From: QHWF01 sp036848175
Lineage (GTDB): Bacteria; Acidobacteriota; Vicinamibacteria; Vicinamibacterales; CAVVIG01
Direction of reading: 5' to 3'
Assembly (NCBI GenBank): GCA_036848175.1
Contig: DAIUKO010000055.1
Span: 1-30,471, forward strand
DNA: 30,471 bases
The notes beneath the pieces are model-generated. The model saw only the letters and a list, made by a program, of their open reading frames with translations. It was not told where the DNA came from and searched no databases. A program made the position numbers and the translations under genes. Shown here piece by piece: positions 1-10,400 of the stretch. Each line of letters opens with the position of its first letter. Within the stretch, counting starts at the first letter, position 1.

Positions 1-59
1 GAATGATCTGCGACCGCATCCACGTGACTTGCGTTGCGCATGGTGATATAGAAGCACGC

Positions 60-977
60 ATGATGACTTCGAATCACCGTCGGAACGTCGTCGTACGGTT
101 GATCGCCGTGGCCGCTCTGGCGTGCGCTGCCGCGCCGCTGATGAGCGCCGATCAGCGCGGAAGCGCCACGCCGTCCGCGAAGGACGATCCGAACAAGCAG
201 GAGTGGATACAACTCTTTAACGGACGGAATCTCGACGGCTGGACCCCGAAGTTCGCCAAGCACGACCTCGGCGAGAATTTCAACGACACGGTGCGGGTCG
301 AGAACGGCGTGCTCGAGATCCGCTACGACAAGTGGCAGACGTTCAACGGTGAGTTCGGCCACATCTTCTACAAGGATCCGTTCTCGTACTATCGACTCGT
401 CGCCGAGTACCGGTTCGTCGGTCAGCAGGTGCCCGGCGGTCCGCCGTGGGCGATGCGCAACAACGGCCTGATGCTGCATTGTCAGAAGCCGAGCACGATG
501 CTGAAGGATCAGGACTTCCCGATCTCGATCGAAGTGCAGCTTCTGGGCGGGCTCAGCGACGGCAAGCCGCGCACCACCGCGAATGTCTGTACACCGGGCA
601 CGAACATCGTCCTCAACGGCAAGCTGCACACCCCCCATTGCACCACTTCCACGTCGCAGACCTACGACGGCGACCAGTGGGTGCGCGTCGAAGCCGAAGT
701 GCACGGCGACGAGCTGGTTCGGCACATCATCGACGGCCGCACCGTTCTCGAGTACACGAAGCCGCAGATCGGCGGCGGCGCGGTGAATCCTGTCGATCCG
801 GCCGTCAAGATCGATGGCACCCCGTTGACGTCTGGCTACATCTCGATTCAGGCGGAAACCGCACCGACCGACTTCCGCAAGATCGAGCTCCTCAATCTCG
901 AAGGCTGCGGGGATCCGAAAGCTGCCAACTACAAGTCGTACATCGTCAAGGCGAACCCGCAGATGTGCCGCTACTGA
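60..977 (+). CDS. Exported DUF1080 / 3-keto-disaccharide hydrolase domain protein
   Basis: About 305 residues. Seen: an N-terminal Arg-containing stretch followed by a hydrophobic core (LIAVAALACAAAPL), i.e. a Sec signal peptide, then from about residue 48 the opening WIQLFNGRNLDGW typical of DUF1080 (PF06439), and a concanavalin-like beta-sandwich pattern to about residue 290, including RNNGLMLHCQ, ISIEVQLLGG and WVRVEAEVHGDELVRHIIDG. Known: this family includes enzymes acting on 3-keto-glycosides and is abundant in Acidobacteriota, Planctomycetota and Verrucomicrobiota. Inferred: periplasmic or surface carbohydrate-related hydrolase; the exact substrate cannot be read. Start: ATGs at 60 and 63 both fit the signal peptide; the open frame continues upstream to an ATG at 3, but that would put about 19 residues before the signal. 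No strong ribosome binding site. The stop overlaps the next gene's ATG by one base (TGATG), so the two are probably translated together. Confidence 0.85.
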   Translation: MMTSNHRRNVVVRLIAVAALACAAAPLMSADQRGSATPSAKDDPNKQEWIQLFNGRNLDGWTPKFAKHDLGENFNDTVRVENGVLEIRYDKWQTFNGEFGHIFYKDPFSYYRLVAEYRFVGQQVPGGPPWAMRNNGLMLHCQKPSTMLKDQDFPISIEVQLLGGLSDGKPRTTANVCTPGTNIVLNGKLHTPHCTTSTSQTYDGDQWVRVEAEVHGDELVRHIIDGRTVLEYTKPQIGGGAVNPVDPAVKIDGTPLTSGYISIQAETAPTDFRKIELLNLEGCGDPKAANYKSYIVKANPQMCRY

Positions 978-3463
978 TGGCGCATCGGCGCTCCACACTC
1001 TTCACCGTCGTCGTTGCCGTTCTCACGACACTGCGGATTGGCGCGGTCACGCGGCTCAACTCCGCCGACGGTCAGTTCTGGGATGTCCAGGACACTTCGC
1101 CGTGGGGACAGGACAGCGGCGGCATCGCGACCGGCGGACGCGCCTATCCGTTCAACGGCTTCGGATACCTGAAGCTGCAGGTTCGCCGGCCGGATTCGAC
1201 GCTGCTGGTTCGCAATCAGTACCTCACCGGCTTCGGCCTCGCCAGCGACATCGGCGGCGGCATCGGCCGTTTCGATTCGATGACGCCCGCGCTGCGCGGC
1301 GACGTGATCGTGGCGCGCGCGCTGTTCGCGCCGGCCGACACCGACTACCTGCGCTACTTCGACAGCTTCACCAACGCCAGCGACGAGGATCGCCTCGTCG
1401 AGGTCGCGTGGGGAGGCGCGGCCGGCGCCTACGACGAAGGCGGCCTCGTGGCGGTCGCGACGACGTCGAGCGGCGACCGCCGCATCGACGCGAACGACAG
1501 CTTCGCGACGGTGATGCAGAACGCGAAGCGCGTCGACGATCCGATGCGCGGTCCGTCGGGACACGGACCGTCGGCTCACGTTCTCGGCTCGCGAAGCGGC
1601 GTGCTGAAACGAGCCGGCGACATGTATGCGGATCCATTCTCGGACCCCTGGCCGGGATTCGATCCGGCGCATCTCGGCTACGTGTTCGCCTTCACGATCA
1701 AGCCCGGCCAGACGACCGCGATCGTGACCTTTGTGGTGAAGGGGTTGAGCGAGTTGTACGACTCGCGAGGGCGGGGGTCGGTCCTCGTCCGCGATGGCGT
1801 CCCGTCAGTCGTTGGACCCGCGGGGGAGGCGCCGAAGATTCCTGCGGCGGGATCGGAGATCGCACGGGTCACGGAGATCGCGCGCAAGCTGGTTGCCGCC
1901 CCGGATTTCCGCGGTCTCACCGCGCGGCAGCGATCGCAGATCGCGAACTGGAGAATGCCGGAGAGTGCGGCGCCGGTGCCGACGTTTTCGGTCTTCGAAA
2001 AGAGCGTCGACCAGTTGCAGGAGGCGCTGACGAGAGGTCCGCTGACATCCGAGGACATCGTTCGCGACTACATCGCGCGGCAGTCGCTGTACGACAGAAA
2101 CGGTCCGACGTTCCACTCGCTGCTCGCGCTCAACACCCGTCTCTTCGCCGAGGCGCGCGCCATGGACGCCGAACGAGCGGCTGGCCGGGTGCGCGGTCCG
2201 TTTCACGGCCTTCCGGTCGGCTTCAAGGACAACATCGACGTCTTCGGACTGCCGACCACAGGCGGCTCGCGCGCGTTGGTGGACCATCTGCCGCGGCTCG
2301 ATTCGAGGATGGCGGCCGGGATGCGCCGCGCCGGCGCGATCGTCGTCGGCAAGATGAACCTCGACGAGTTTCCCTTCGGCGACTTCGGAATCAGCTCGGT
2401 CGCCGGAACCATCGGCAACGCGTACGATCCGTCGCTCAGCACCGCCGGATCGAGCGGGGGCAGCGCCGTCGCGGTGTCGACGAGTCTCCTCGCGCTCGCG
2501 TTCGGCACCGACACCTGCAACTCGTTGTCGAATCCGGCGGCGTTCGCCTCGCTCGCGACCATCCGCACCACGAGAGGCTTGACGAGCCGCGCCGGTGTCA
2601 TGCCGCTCAATCCGTACAACGACGCGGTCGGACCGATGGCGAAGTCGGTGCGCGAGGTCGCGCTGGCGCTCGATCAGGTGGCCGGCGCCGATCCCGAAGA
2701 TCCGGCGACGCGGGACGCCGACGTCCACGTCAACGGATCGTTTGCCGCGGCGCTGAACGCCGGTGCGTTGAAGGGTGCACGCATCGGGCTCCTGCGTCAG
2801 CGGTTCGTGGGCGAGACAGGCGAACGGGAAATCGCGACGCTGATGGACGCGGTGGCGGACGAGATCCGCGCAGCCGGCGCGACCGTCGTCGACGTCAATG
2901 CGCCCGACATCGAGGCGCGTTATCGCGCGCCGGTGCGAAACGAGCCCGGCGCGTTGAAGGCGGCGTGGAACGCGTACCTGGCGCGCGGCGCTTCGGCCGC
3001 TGACAAGTCGAAGGTCCTCACCATCGACGATCTGCTCGCCTCGGGCAAGCTCGCGCCGGCGAGCGTGAGCCGATTCCAGGCGGCGCTCGCCCCCATCCCG
3101 ACCGGCGGCGAGCTTCGCGACGCGATCGGCACGTTCACCGCGAGCCGCGAAGCGTTCCGCGACTTCTTCGTCAGCCTTATGGAGCAGTCCAGGCTCGACG
3201 CGCTGCTGTACCCGGCGAACCTCGCGCGTCCGCACACGCACGAAGGCGGGCTCGAGCGATTTGGCGGCGAGCCGAGCACCTGCGTCGAGAGCGCGATGAC
3301 CGGCTTGCCTCAGGTGACCGTCCCTGCCGGATTCATCGGCGGCCGCTATCCGGTCGGTGTCTCGTGGCTTGGCCGCATGTGGAGCGATGCCCGGATGCTC
3401 TCGCTCGCCTATGCCTACGAACAGGCGACGCACCATCGCCGGCCGCCGCCGACAGTGAAGTAA
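977..3463 (+). CDS. Exported amidase-signature family hydrolase with a large N-terminal extension
   Basis: 828 residues from the ATG at 977, which overlaps the DUF1080 stop. Seen: a signal-like N-terminus (LFTVVVAVLTTL), about 300 residues of beta-rich sequence I do not recognise, and from about residue 340 a complete amidase-signature domain (PF01425). Candidate Ser-cisSer-Lys triad: Lys417 (VGFKDN), Ser492 (AGSSGGS) and Ser516 (GTDTCNSLSNPA). The spacings 417-492 (75) and 492-516 (24) equal those of the FAAH triad (142, 217, 241). The loop around the nucleophile reads TCNS instead of the usual TGGS. Known: the family hydrolyses amide (sometimes ester) bonds. Inferred: a periplasmic amidohydrolase of unknown substrate, coupled to the DUF1080 protein. 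The frame is open upstream to 446 but that overlaps DUF1080 and would read Arg-rich shadow sequence. It ends 7 nt from the convergent giant gene. Confidence 0.88.
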   Translation: MAHRRSTLFTVVVAVLTTLRIGAVTRLNSADGQFWDVQDTSPWGQDSGGIATGGRAYPFNGFGYLKLQVRRPDSTLLVRNQYLTGFGLASDIGGGIGRFDSMTPALRGDVIVARALFAPADTDYLRYFDSFTNASDEDRLVEVAWGGAAGAYDEGGLVAVATTSSGDRRIDANDSFATVMQNAKRVDDPMRGPSGHGPSAHVLGSRSGVLKRAGDMYADPFSDPWPGFDPAHLGYVFAFTIKPGQTTAIVTFVVKGLSELYDSRGRGSVLVRDGVPSVVGPAGEAPKIPAAGSEIARVTEIARKLVAAPDFRGLTARQRSQIANWRMPESAAPVPTFSVFEKSVDQLQEALTRGPLTSEDIVRDYIARQSLYDRNGPTFHSLLALNTRLFAEARAMDAERAAGRVRGPFHGLPVGFKDNIDVFGLPTTGGSRALVDHLPRLDSRMAAGMRRAGAIVVGKMNLDEFPFGDFGISSVAGTIGNAYDPSLSTAGSSGGSAVAVSTSLLALAFGTDTCNSLSNPAAFASLATIRTTRGLTSRAGVMPLNPYNDAVGPMAKSVREVALALDQVAGADPEDPATRDADVHVNGSFAAALNAGALKGARIGLLRQRFVGETGEREIATLMDAVADEIRAAGATVVDVNAPDIEARYRAPVRNEPGALKAAWNAYLARGASAADKSKVLTIDDLLASGKLAPASVSRFQAALAPIPTGGELRDAIGTFTASREAFRDFFVSLMEQSRLDALLYPANLARPHTHEGGLERFGGEPSTCVESAMTGLPQVTVPAGFIGGRYPVGVSWLGRMWSDARMLSLAYAYEQATHHRRPPPTVK

Positions 3464-3470
3464 CGAACTT

Positions 3471-6400
3471 TCATTGGGGTGCCGGCGCGTTGTCGATTCT
3501 CACCAGGTAGTTTTTCGTCACCTGATTTCCGGCGCTGTCTGCGACGAGCACGACGATGAGGAAGTTTCCTGCATTCGTCGGAGTGCCGCTGACGAGGCCG
3601 GATTCATCGAGCGTGAGTCCGGGCGGCAGATCGGACGTGACTGAGAGTTGAATCGTGTACGGCGGCGTTCCGTCCGAGGCAACGAGCGGGACCGAGTAGG
3701 GGACTCCGAGAATCCCAGCCGGCAACGCGTCCGGCGCGACCGCGAGCGGCGATACCATCTGCACGAATAGAATCGTCAGCGTCTGGCCGGCAGCATCCGA
3801 GACCACCAATGAATAGGAGTAGACGCCAGCCGTCGTCGCGACGCCCTCGAGGGAATTCCGCGCGCCGTTCGATCCGATCGCGAGCGACAGCCCCGGCGGC
3901 AGCACCGATCCGGCGGCGACGTCCCAGGTGAACGGCGGCGTCCCGCCGCGCGGCAGCACATCCAGCGCGAAGCTGAACGGCGATCCGACCGACGCGTCGA
4001 CAATGCGATTGTTGGTGGGCGGCAGCAGCGGCACGGCTGCACCGTTTGCCGTGACTGTCAATGACAACGCGAGGCTATTGACGGTCGCCCCTGCGGCGTC
4101 GATCACGATTGGCACGATCGAAGAGGTGCCGCTCGACTGCGGCGTTCCCGTCAGCGTGCCATCGGGCTCGAGCGACAGACCCGCAGGCAGCGGGTTGAAC
4201 GGCGATTCGACGAAGGAGTAAGGCGGCGTGCCGCCGTCAGCCTTCAGCGTGAAGAGGTACGGCACGCCAACGGTCGCAGGCGTCAGCTCGACCCGCGCAA
4301 GTCCCGCAAACGCGATCGGCGGCGTGACGACCTGCATCGGCGCCACGCGATACGTGAAGGTGTGATCCGCGATGTTGGTCGAGTCCGCAGTATCCGTCGC
4401 GCGCAAGGTGAACGTATACGTTCCCGATGCCGTCGGCCGTCCGCCGACGAACGTGAGGTTCGCGGCGCCTGTCGTGTTTCCCGGAATGAGAGCGACGCCC
4501 GGTGGCATCATGCCGTCCACGAGCGACCACGTGTACGTCGACGTGCCGTTCGTGTTCAGTGTGAAGAGCGCACGTCCGCGCCCCAGCCAGGTGTCAGACG
4601 GGTTCGCGTTCGTGACGAACAATCCGCCGGTGTTGGCGACGACCAGACTATAACTGCGCGCGAACGTGTTGCCGCCGGCGTCCGCAGCGGTCAGGATGAA
4701 GTTGTAAATCCCCGTGCTTGTCGTCGTTCCCGACAGAAGGCCGTCCGGCGACACACTGAAGCCGGGCGGCAGCATGTCCTGCGTCAGACTGACTGGAGCG
4801 ATCGCGAACGTGTACGGCGGTGTGCCGCCCGCGGCGGTGAACCGTTGCCCGTACGCGACGCCGGCGGTGCCGTTCCGCGGCGACCCTGAGAGGATCACGA
4901 GCGACGAGACGTTCAGCGTGAACGTCCGCTGCGCCTGCGCGCCAGCCGCATCGGTCACGATCAGATCGAACGTGTAGCGGCCGGCGGTCGAGGGCATTCC
5001 GGCGAGCAGCGTCGACGCGGGCGCCACGTTCGTCGGCAGCGGCGATGCAAGTGTCTGTGCTGCAATCAGGCCCAGCCCCGGCGGCAGCGTTGCCGTTGGC
5101 GCGATGCTCCATCCGTACGGCGGCGTCCCGCCGTTTGCCGCGAGCGTGAAGACGGTGCTCTGGCCTGCCGCGACGTCCGGCAGCGACGCCGGCGTCAGGA
5201 CGTTGAGCACCGCTGGATTCGCCGCGCGTGTGAGCAGCGTGAAGCGCCGTGCGAGCGTCGAGGCGCCGTCGGTCACGATCACGGTGAATGTGCTCGCCCC
5301 GCCAGGCGATCCGATCGGCGGCGTGCCGCTGAGCGTGCCGGACGCCGACATCGTCAGGCCGGCAGGCGCTCCAGCCGCGGACCACGTTTTCACACCGCCG
5401 CCGGTCGCCGTGAACGTGTAGCTGAACGGCGTACCCGCAATCGCCACATCCGGTAAGAGCTGTGGATCGGAAATCGCGATCGACGACACGCGCAGTCCGA
5501 ACCCGAAGCGGACCACGACTCCCGACGAATCGGTGGCAATCAACGTGAAGTTGTAGAGGCCCGCAGTCGTCGGAGTTCCAGTGATCGCAGCGGACGAGAT
5601 CGACAAGCCCGGCGGCAACGGCGTTGCCGCCGTCCACGTGACCGTACTGTTGTTGTCGAACGCGACGAGCGATTGTGAATATGCGACATCGAGCGATGCG
5701 TCGGGCAGCCCCGTTGACGTGAACAGTGTGAACGGAGCGACGCTCAGCGTGAAGGTGCGGACGCCGATGTTGCCCGCGGCATCCTCCGCCTTCAGCGTGA
5801 AGGCGAACGAGCCGGACGCCAGCGGATTGCCCGCGAGAAGGTAACTGTTCGCCGGATTGCCGTTCGACATCACCGAGGCGCCTGACTCGACGACGAATCC
5901 CGGCGGCAGCGGCGTCAGCGCGGTGATCGTGTAAGGCGGCGTCCCGCCGCTCGGCGACAGATTGAACGTCGCGCCGAATCCTTGCTGCACCACGCCGAGA
6001 TTCGGCCCGGCGCCGAACGAGATCGGCGTCGGCGTTGGGCCGGCGATCGCAAAGGTCACGTTGAACGCGATCGTCAGATTGCCGGCGTCATCGGTCACCT
6101 GAATCGGAACGCTCAACGTTCCGGTGTTCGTCGGAGCGCCGCTCACGACGCCCGACGTCGGATCGAGTACCAGCCCGGGCACCATCGGTGCGTTCGTCGA
6201 CCACGTGTACTTGTTCGTGCCACCGACGACGAGCAACGCCTGAGAGTACGGCGTGTTGTAGACGAGCGGATTGCCGGCGATCGGCAGGTTGAAATAGAGG
6301 AAATTCAGCGCTGAGATGTGCCAGGTGAATGTGCGCGTGGCCGATGCGCCGGCACTGTCGGTGACTCGCAGCGTGAAGGTGAATGTTCCGATGCGTTGCG

Positions 6401-7445
6401 GCCGCCCCGCGACGTAGGTGAAGCCAGGCGCGAAGTTCGAGGACAAGGTCTCGCCCGGCGTTTGCAGGCTTGTGCCCGGCGGCAGTTCGCCGTCTTCGAA
6501 CGACCATGCGAATGGTGGCGTACCACCGGAGGCTGTCACCGGGAAGCCGGTCGGATTACCAACCGTCGGATAGCCGAACTGCGGGTTGATCGACGCGTTG
6601 TTCGCGATCGAGAGCGGCTGCGGCGTGCCGGCGTCGACGATCAACGAGAACACTTTCAGGACGGTGCCGTTCGGGCCGCTCGCGCGGACGGTGAAGAACG
6701 AGCTGAGTGCGAAGGACGGCGTGCCGGAAATGACGCCGTTTGAGTTGAGCGACAGACCGCCGGGAATGTTGGTGCCGCCGCCCACGGTCGTCCAATTGCA
6801 CGGCGTTCCACATCCAGTGGCTGCGAGCGTCTGCGTGTACGGAGCACCTGCGACCGCGGGAGGGAGAACCGCCCCGGTTTCGATCGCAAACGGATCCACG
6901 ACCAGGGTGAAACCGAACGCGATCGATTTCGTCGACGAAACGTCGGTCAACGTGACGCTCGGAAAGAACGTTCCGGAAGTCGTTGGCGTGCCCGATATCT
7001 CGCCGCTGACGCTGTCCATCGAGACACCGGACGGCAGATTGAACGCGGACCACGAGTAGCTGCCGCTGCCCCCGAACGGTGTGAACGTGAACGCGTACGG
7101 CTGGCTTCTCGTCGCCTTCGGCAACTGATTCTGCGACAGGATGCTGAGCGCGTTGACGACGAGGGTGATCGGACGATCGACGAAGCCCCCGCTTGCGTCA
7201 GTGACTCGGATCGACGTGTGGTACGTCCCCGGCGTTGTGATCACACCGACTAATCCGGCAGTCGCACTCGAGGGGAAGAATGTCGGCAGCGGCGGGCCGT
7301 CCTGAACGCGCGTTCCTGGAATGTCGCTCGCTCCCGGCGTCAGCGAATAGTGGTACGGCGGCGCGCCACCTGATGCCGACAACGTGATGAACAGCGGTCC
7401 GACCGCAAGGCGGTCGAAGGTCGGGCCGAACGTCGGGTTCAGCGG
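3471..7445 (-). repeat. C-terminal putative-Ig array, about 14 domains (residues 3404-4727)
   Basis: Fourteen further LPPG-type domains. From about residue 3690 on, long domains with an extra loop before the GRP/AGNP/AGMP turn mostly alternate with short ones lacking it, giving a two-domain period of about 200 residues. A cysteine pair (CGTPC) lies near 6790-6810. The array runs to the stop codon with no distinct anchor. Confidence 0.75.
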
Positions 7446-10400
7446 CGGGAACTCGCCGGCGCCGAAGATCGAGACGCGGAAGCTGGCGACGGCGAAGTGG
7501 CCGGCCGAATCGGTGGCGTTGACGGTGAAGAAATACTCGCCCGTTGCGGTCGGCGTGCCATGGAGCAATCCGCCTGCGTCGAGGGTCAGGCCTGGAGGTA
7601 GATAGCTGTGCGCGGCCAGCGCAAAGATGACCGCGCCGCTGCCGCCGACTGTGGTGAAGGTCGTCTCGTAGGGACTGCCGACATTGCCGAACTGGAGGAA
7701 GTGACCGTTGGTGATCGCGAGCGGCGTCACCGTGAGCGTGAATTGACGGCGTCCGAATCTCGTGGAATCGGAATCGTCGGTCGCCTGGACGAGGAACGTG
7801 AACGTGCCTTCCGCGCTCGGCGCACCAGCGAGGAGCCCCGCTGACGTGAGCGTGACGCCTGGCGGCAGCGAGCCGTCGGCGACGGACCACGTGACAGACG
7901 AGGCGCAACAGGCGAACAGCAGGTTGGAATACGGAGCGTTCAGCCTCGCCGTCCCGAGATCGTTGGGCGTGAAGATCGAGATCGGCGAATCGATGAAGAG
8001 GAAGTTCGTGGCCTGCAGAACGCCGCCGGCCCGATCGCTGAATCGGAACTGCGGGAAGAAGCTGCCGCTTTCCTCCAGCGTGCCGGCGACGAGCAGGTTC
8101 GGCGCGTCGAACGAGACGCCGCGTGGCAGCGAATCGCTGACGAGCGCGGCGTCGTAGAGGCCGGCTCCGTCGCGCGCCACCGTCTGCGAAGGACCGCCGA
8201 TGACCCGGAACTTGTGCGAATATGCGCCCCCCAATTCGCCGCTGGGAAGAAATGAAGTCAGCATCAGCGTCGAGACGCGAAGCGGGAACGTGTTCGTCGC
8301 GCTGACGCCATTCTTGTCGCGCACCGTGACGGTGACCGAATAGCTCCCGAACGCCGTCGCCGCGCCGATGATTTCCGCGTCGCCAGGGGAAAGCCACGGG
8401 CTGGTCAGATTGCCGAAGCGGATCTGCATCCCCGGCGGCAGGCCGGTTGCGTCCCACGTGAACGGCGCCTCGCCGCCGTTGAAGACGCCGACGCCGCGGT
8501 CGCATCGAACAGCGAACGTGCAATCGTCGAACGACGCGTTGATCGCCGGCAAGGATCGCGGCACGCCGATCACGTCGATCGACATCGGCTTGCTGTACGA
8601 CCGATGATTGGCGTCGGTCACCGTCAGCGTGAAGTTGTATTTGCCCGGGCCGCCGTTGGCGAAGCCGGAGATCGTGCCCGACGAGGGGTCGAGCACCATA
8701 CCGGGCGGCAGCGAATTCACACTGAAGGTGTACGGGGCGACGCCGCCGGTCGCCGCTACGGTTGTGAAGTACGCGGCGTTCTGGGTCGCATTGGGCAACA
8801 TCGGCGGCGTGGTGATGGCGATGTCGTAGACGTTGAGGCCGATGCCGGTGTAGACCGCATCGACGCCGTCGCTGAGCCGCAGGTTGACGATGAAGAAGCC
8901 TGCCGTCGTCGGCGTCCCCGACAACACGCCGTCGCTCGTCAACGTCAAGCCCGCGGGCAATCCGCCGTTGGCTGACCAACTCACCACACCGCCGTCATTC
9001 GCCGCAGACATCGTGTATGAATAAGGAGCGCCGACGAACGCATCGGGCAATGCATTAAGGTCGGTCAGCACGATGCTGCTGATGCGCAGTGTTGCGATCT
9101 GATCGGCGCTCTGCGCGCCGCTCGTCGCACGAAGTGTGAACGAGTAGGTCCCCGGCGTCGTCGCCACACCGATGATTCCCGCACTGGCGTCCGGCGGAAA
9201 GTACGACGGCCGATCGCTCCGCAATGACAAACCAGGCGGCAGCGATCCCGAGACGATCTCCCAGTCGTACGTGCCGTTTCCACCCACCGCAGTCAGCGAA
9301 AACTCGACTTGACCGAGGCCTGCGCCGTAGAACGGACCCGTCACGATTCGCACCGGAGGCGTCGCGCCTTCCGGGTAGATCGACACGTTGAAGCCGGCGA
9401 TCAGCAGATCGCCGGCGGCGTCCGTCGCGCGCACCGAGAAGAAGTACTGCCCGCTGCCGGTCGGTGTGCCGTGGACCGTGCCGTTCGAGTCGAGCGTCAA
9501 CCCCGGCGGCAGGTCGTTCGAACGCGCGAGCGTCCACGTGGGCGCACCGGTCGCGCCACGAGCGGTGAGCATCACGCTGTAGGGTGTGTTCACGAACCCG
9601 TTGGGGAGCAGGTAACGGGTCGTCTGGAACAACGGCGTGACGACGAGCGTGAATTGGCGCGCGCCGTAATTTGCGCCGCTGCTCGGATTGGCCGCGTGCA
9701 CGAGGAAGATGTACCGACCGCTAACGGTCGGCGTGCCGGCGAGGACTCCATCCGCAGACAGCGTCAGACCCGGTGGAAGCATTCCGTCCACGACCGACCA
9801 CGCCAACGCGTGCAGGCAGCACGCGAACAACTGACGCGAATACAAGGACCCGATGGTCGCCGAGCCGAGATCGCCGCTGTCATTGATCGTGATGTTCGCG
9901 GGACTGTTGATGAACTGATAGCGCGTGGAGAGCAGCGTGGCGCCGCCCGCGTCAGCAAACTGCCACGCGATCCTGAAGTTGCCGCTCTCGATCGGTGTGC
10001 CGCTGACCCGCAGCGTCGAAGAATCGAACGAGGTGCCGGCCGGCAGTCCTCCATCGTTCATCGCGACGGTGTACGGCGGCAGGCCGCCAATCACACGGAG
10101 CGTCGCCGCATACGGAGCGTTGAGCGTACCTGGCGGAGGAAAATCGGTTTCGAGCAGCGTCGACACGTGGAGCGGGAAGACGTTCGTGGCGGTGGCGCCG
10201 AGCGCGTCTCTTGCGGTCACTTCAACCACGTAGGTTCCGGTCGTGGTCGGCGCGCCGACGATCTGCGCATCTCCGGGCGCGACATAGGACTGCGTCGCGC
10301 CGCTGCCCGATCGGATCCACATTCCCGGCGGCAGGTTGGTCGCGGTCCATGTGAACGGCGCGGTTCCGCCGTTGTTGATGCCGATACCGATCGTGCACGG

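Noticed and set aside
1102..3003. Long plus-strand frame inside the amidase gene
   Set aside because: Arg-rich shadow of the amidase in another frame, which itself has full catalytic motifs. The minus-strand frame 1805-3436 is likewise a shadow.
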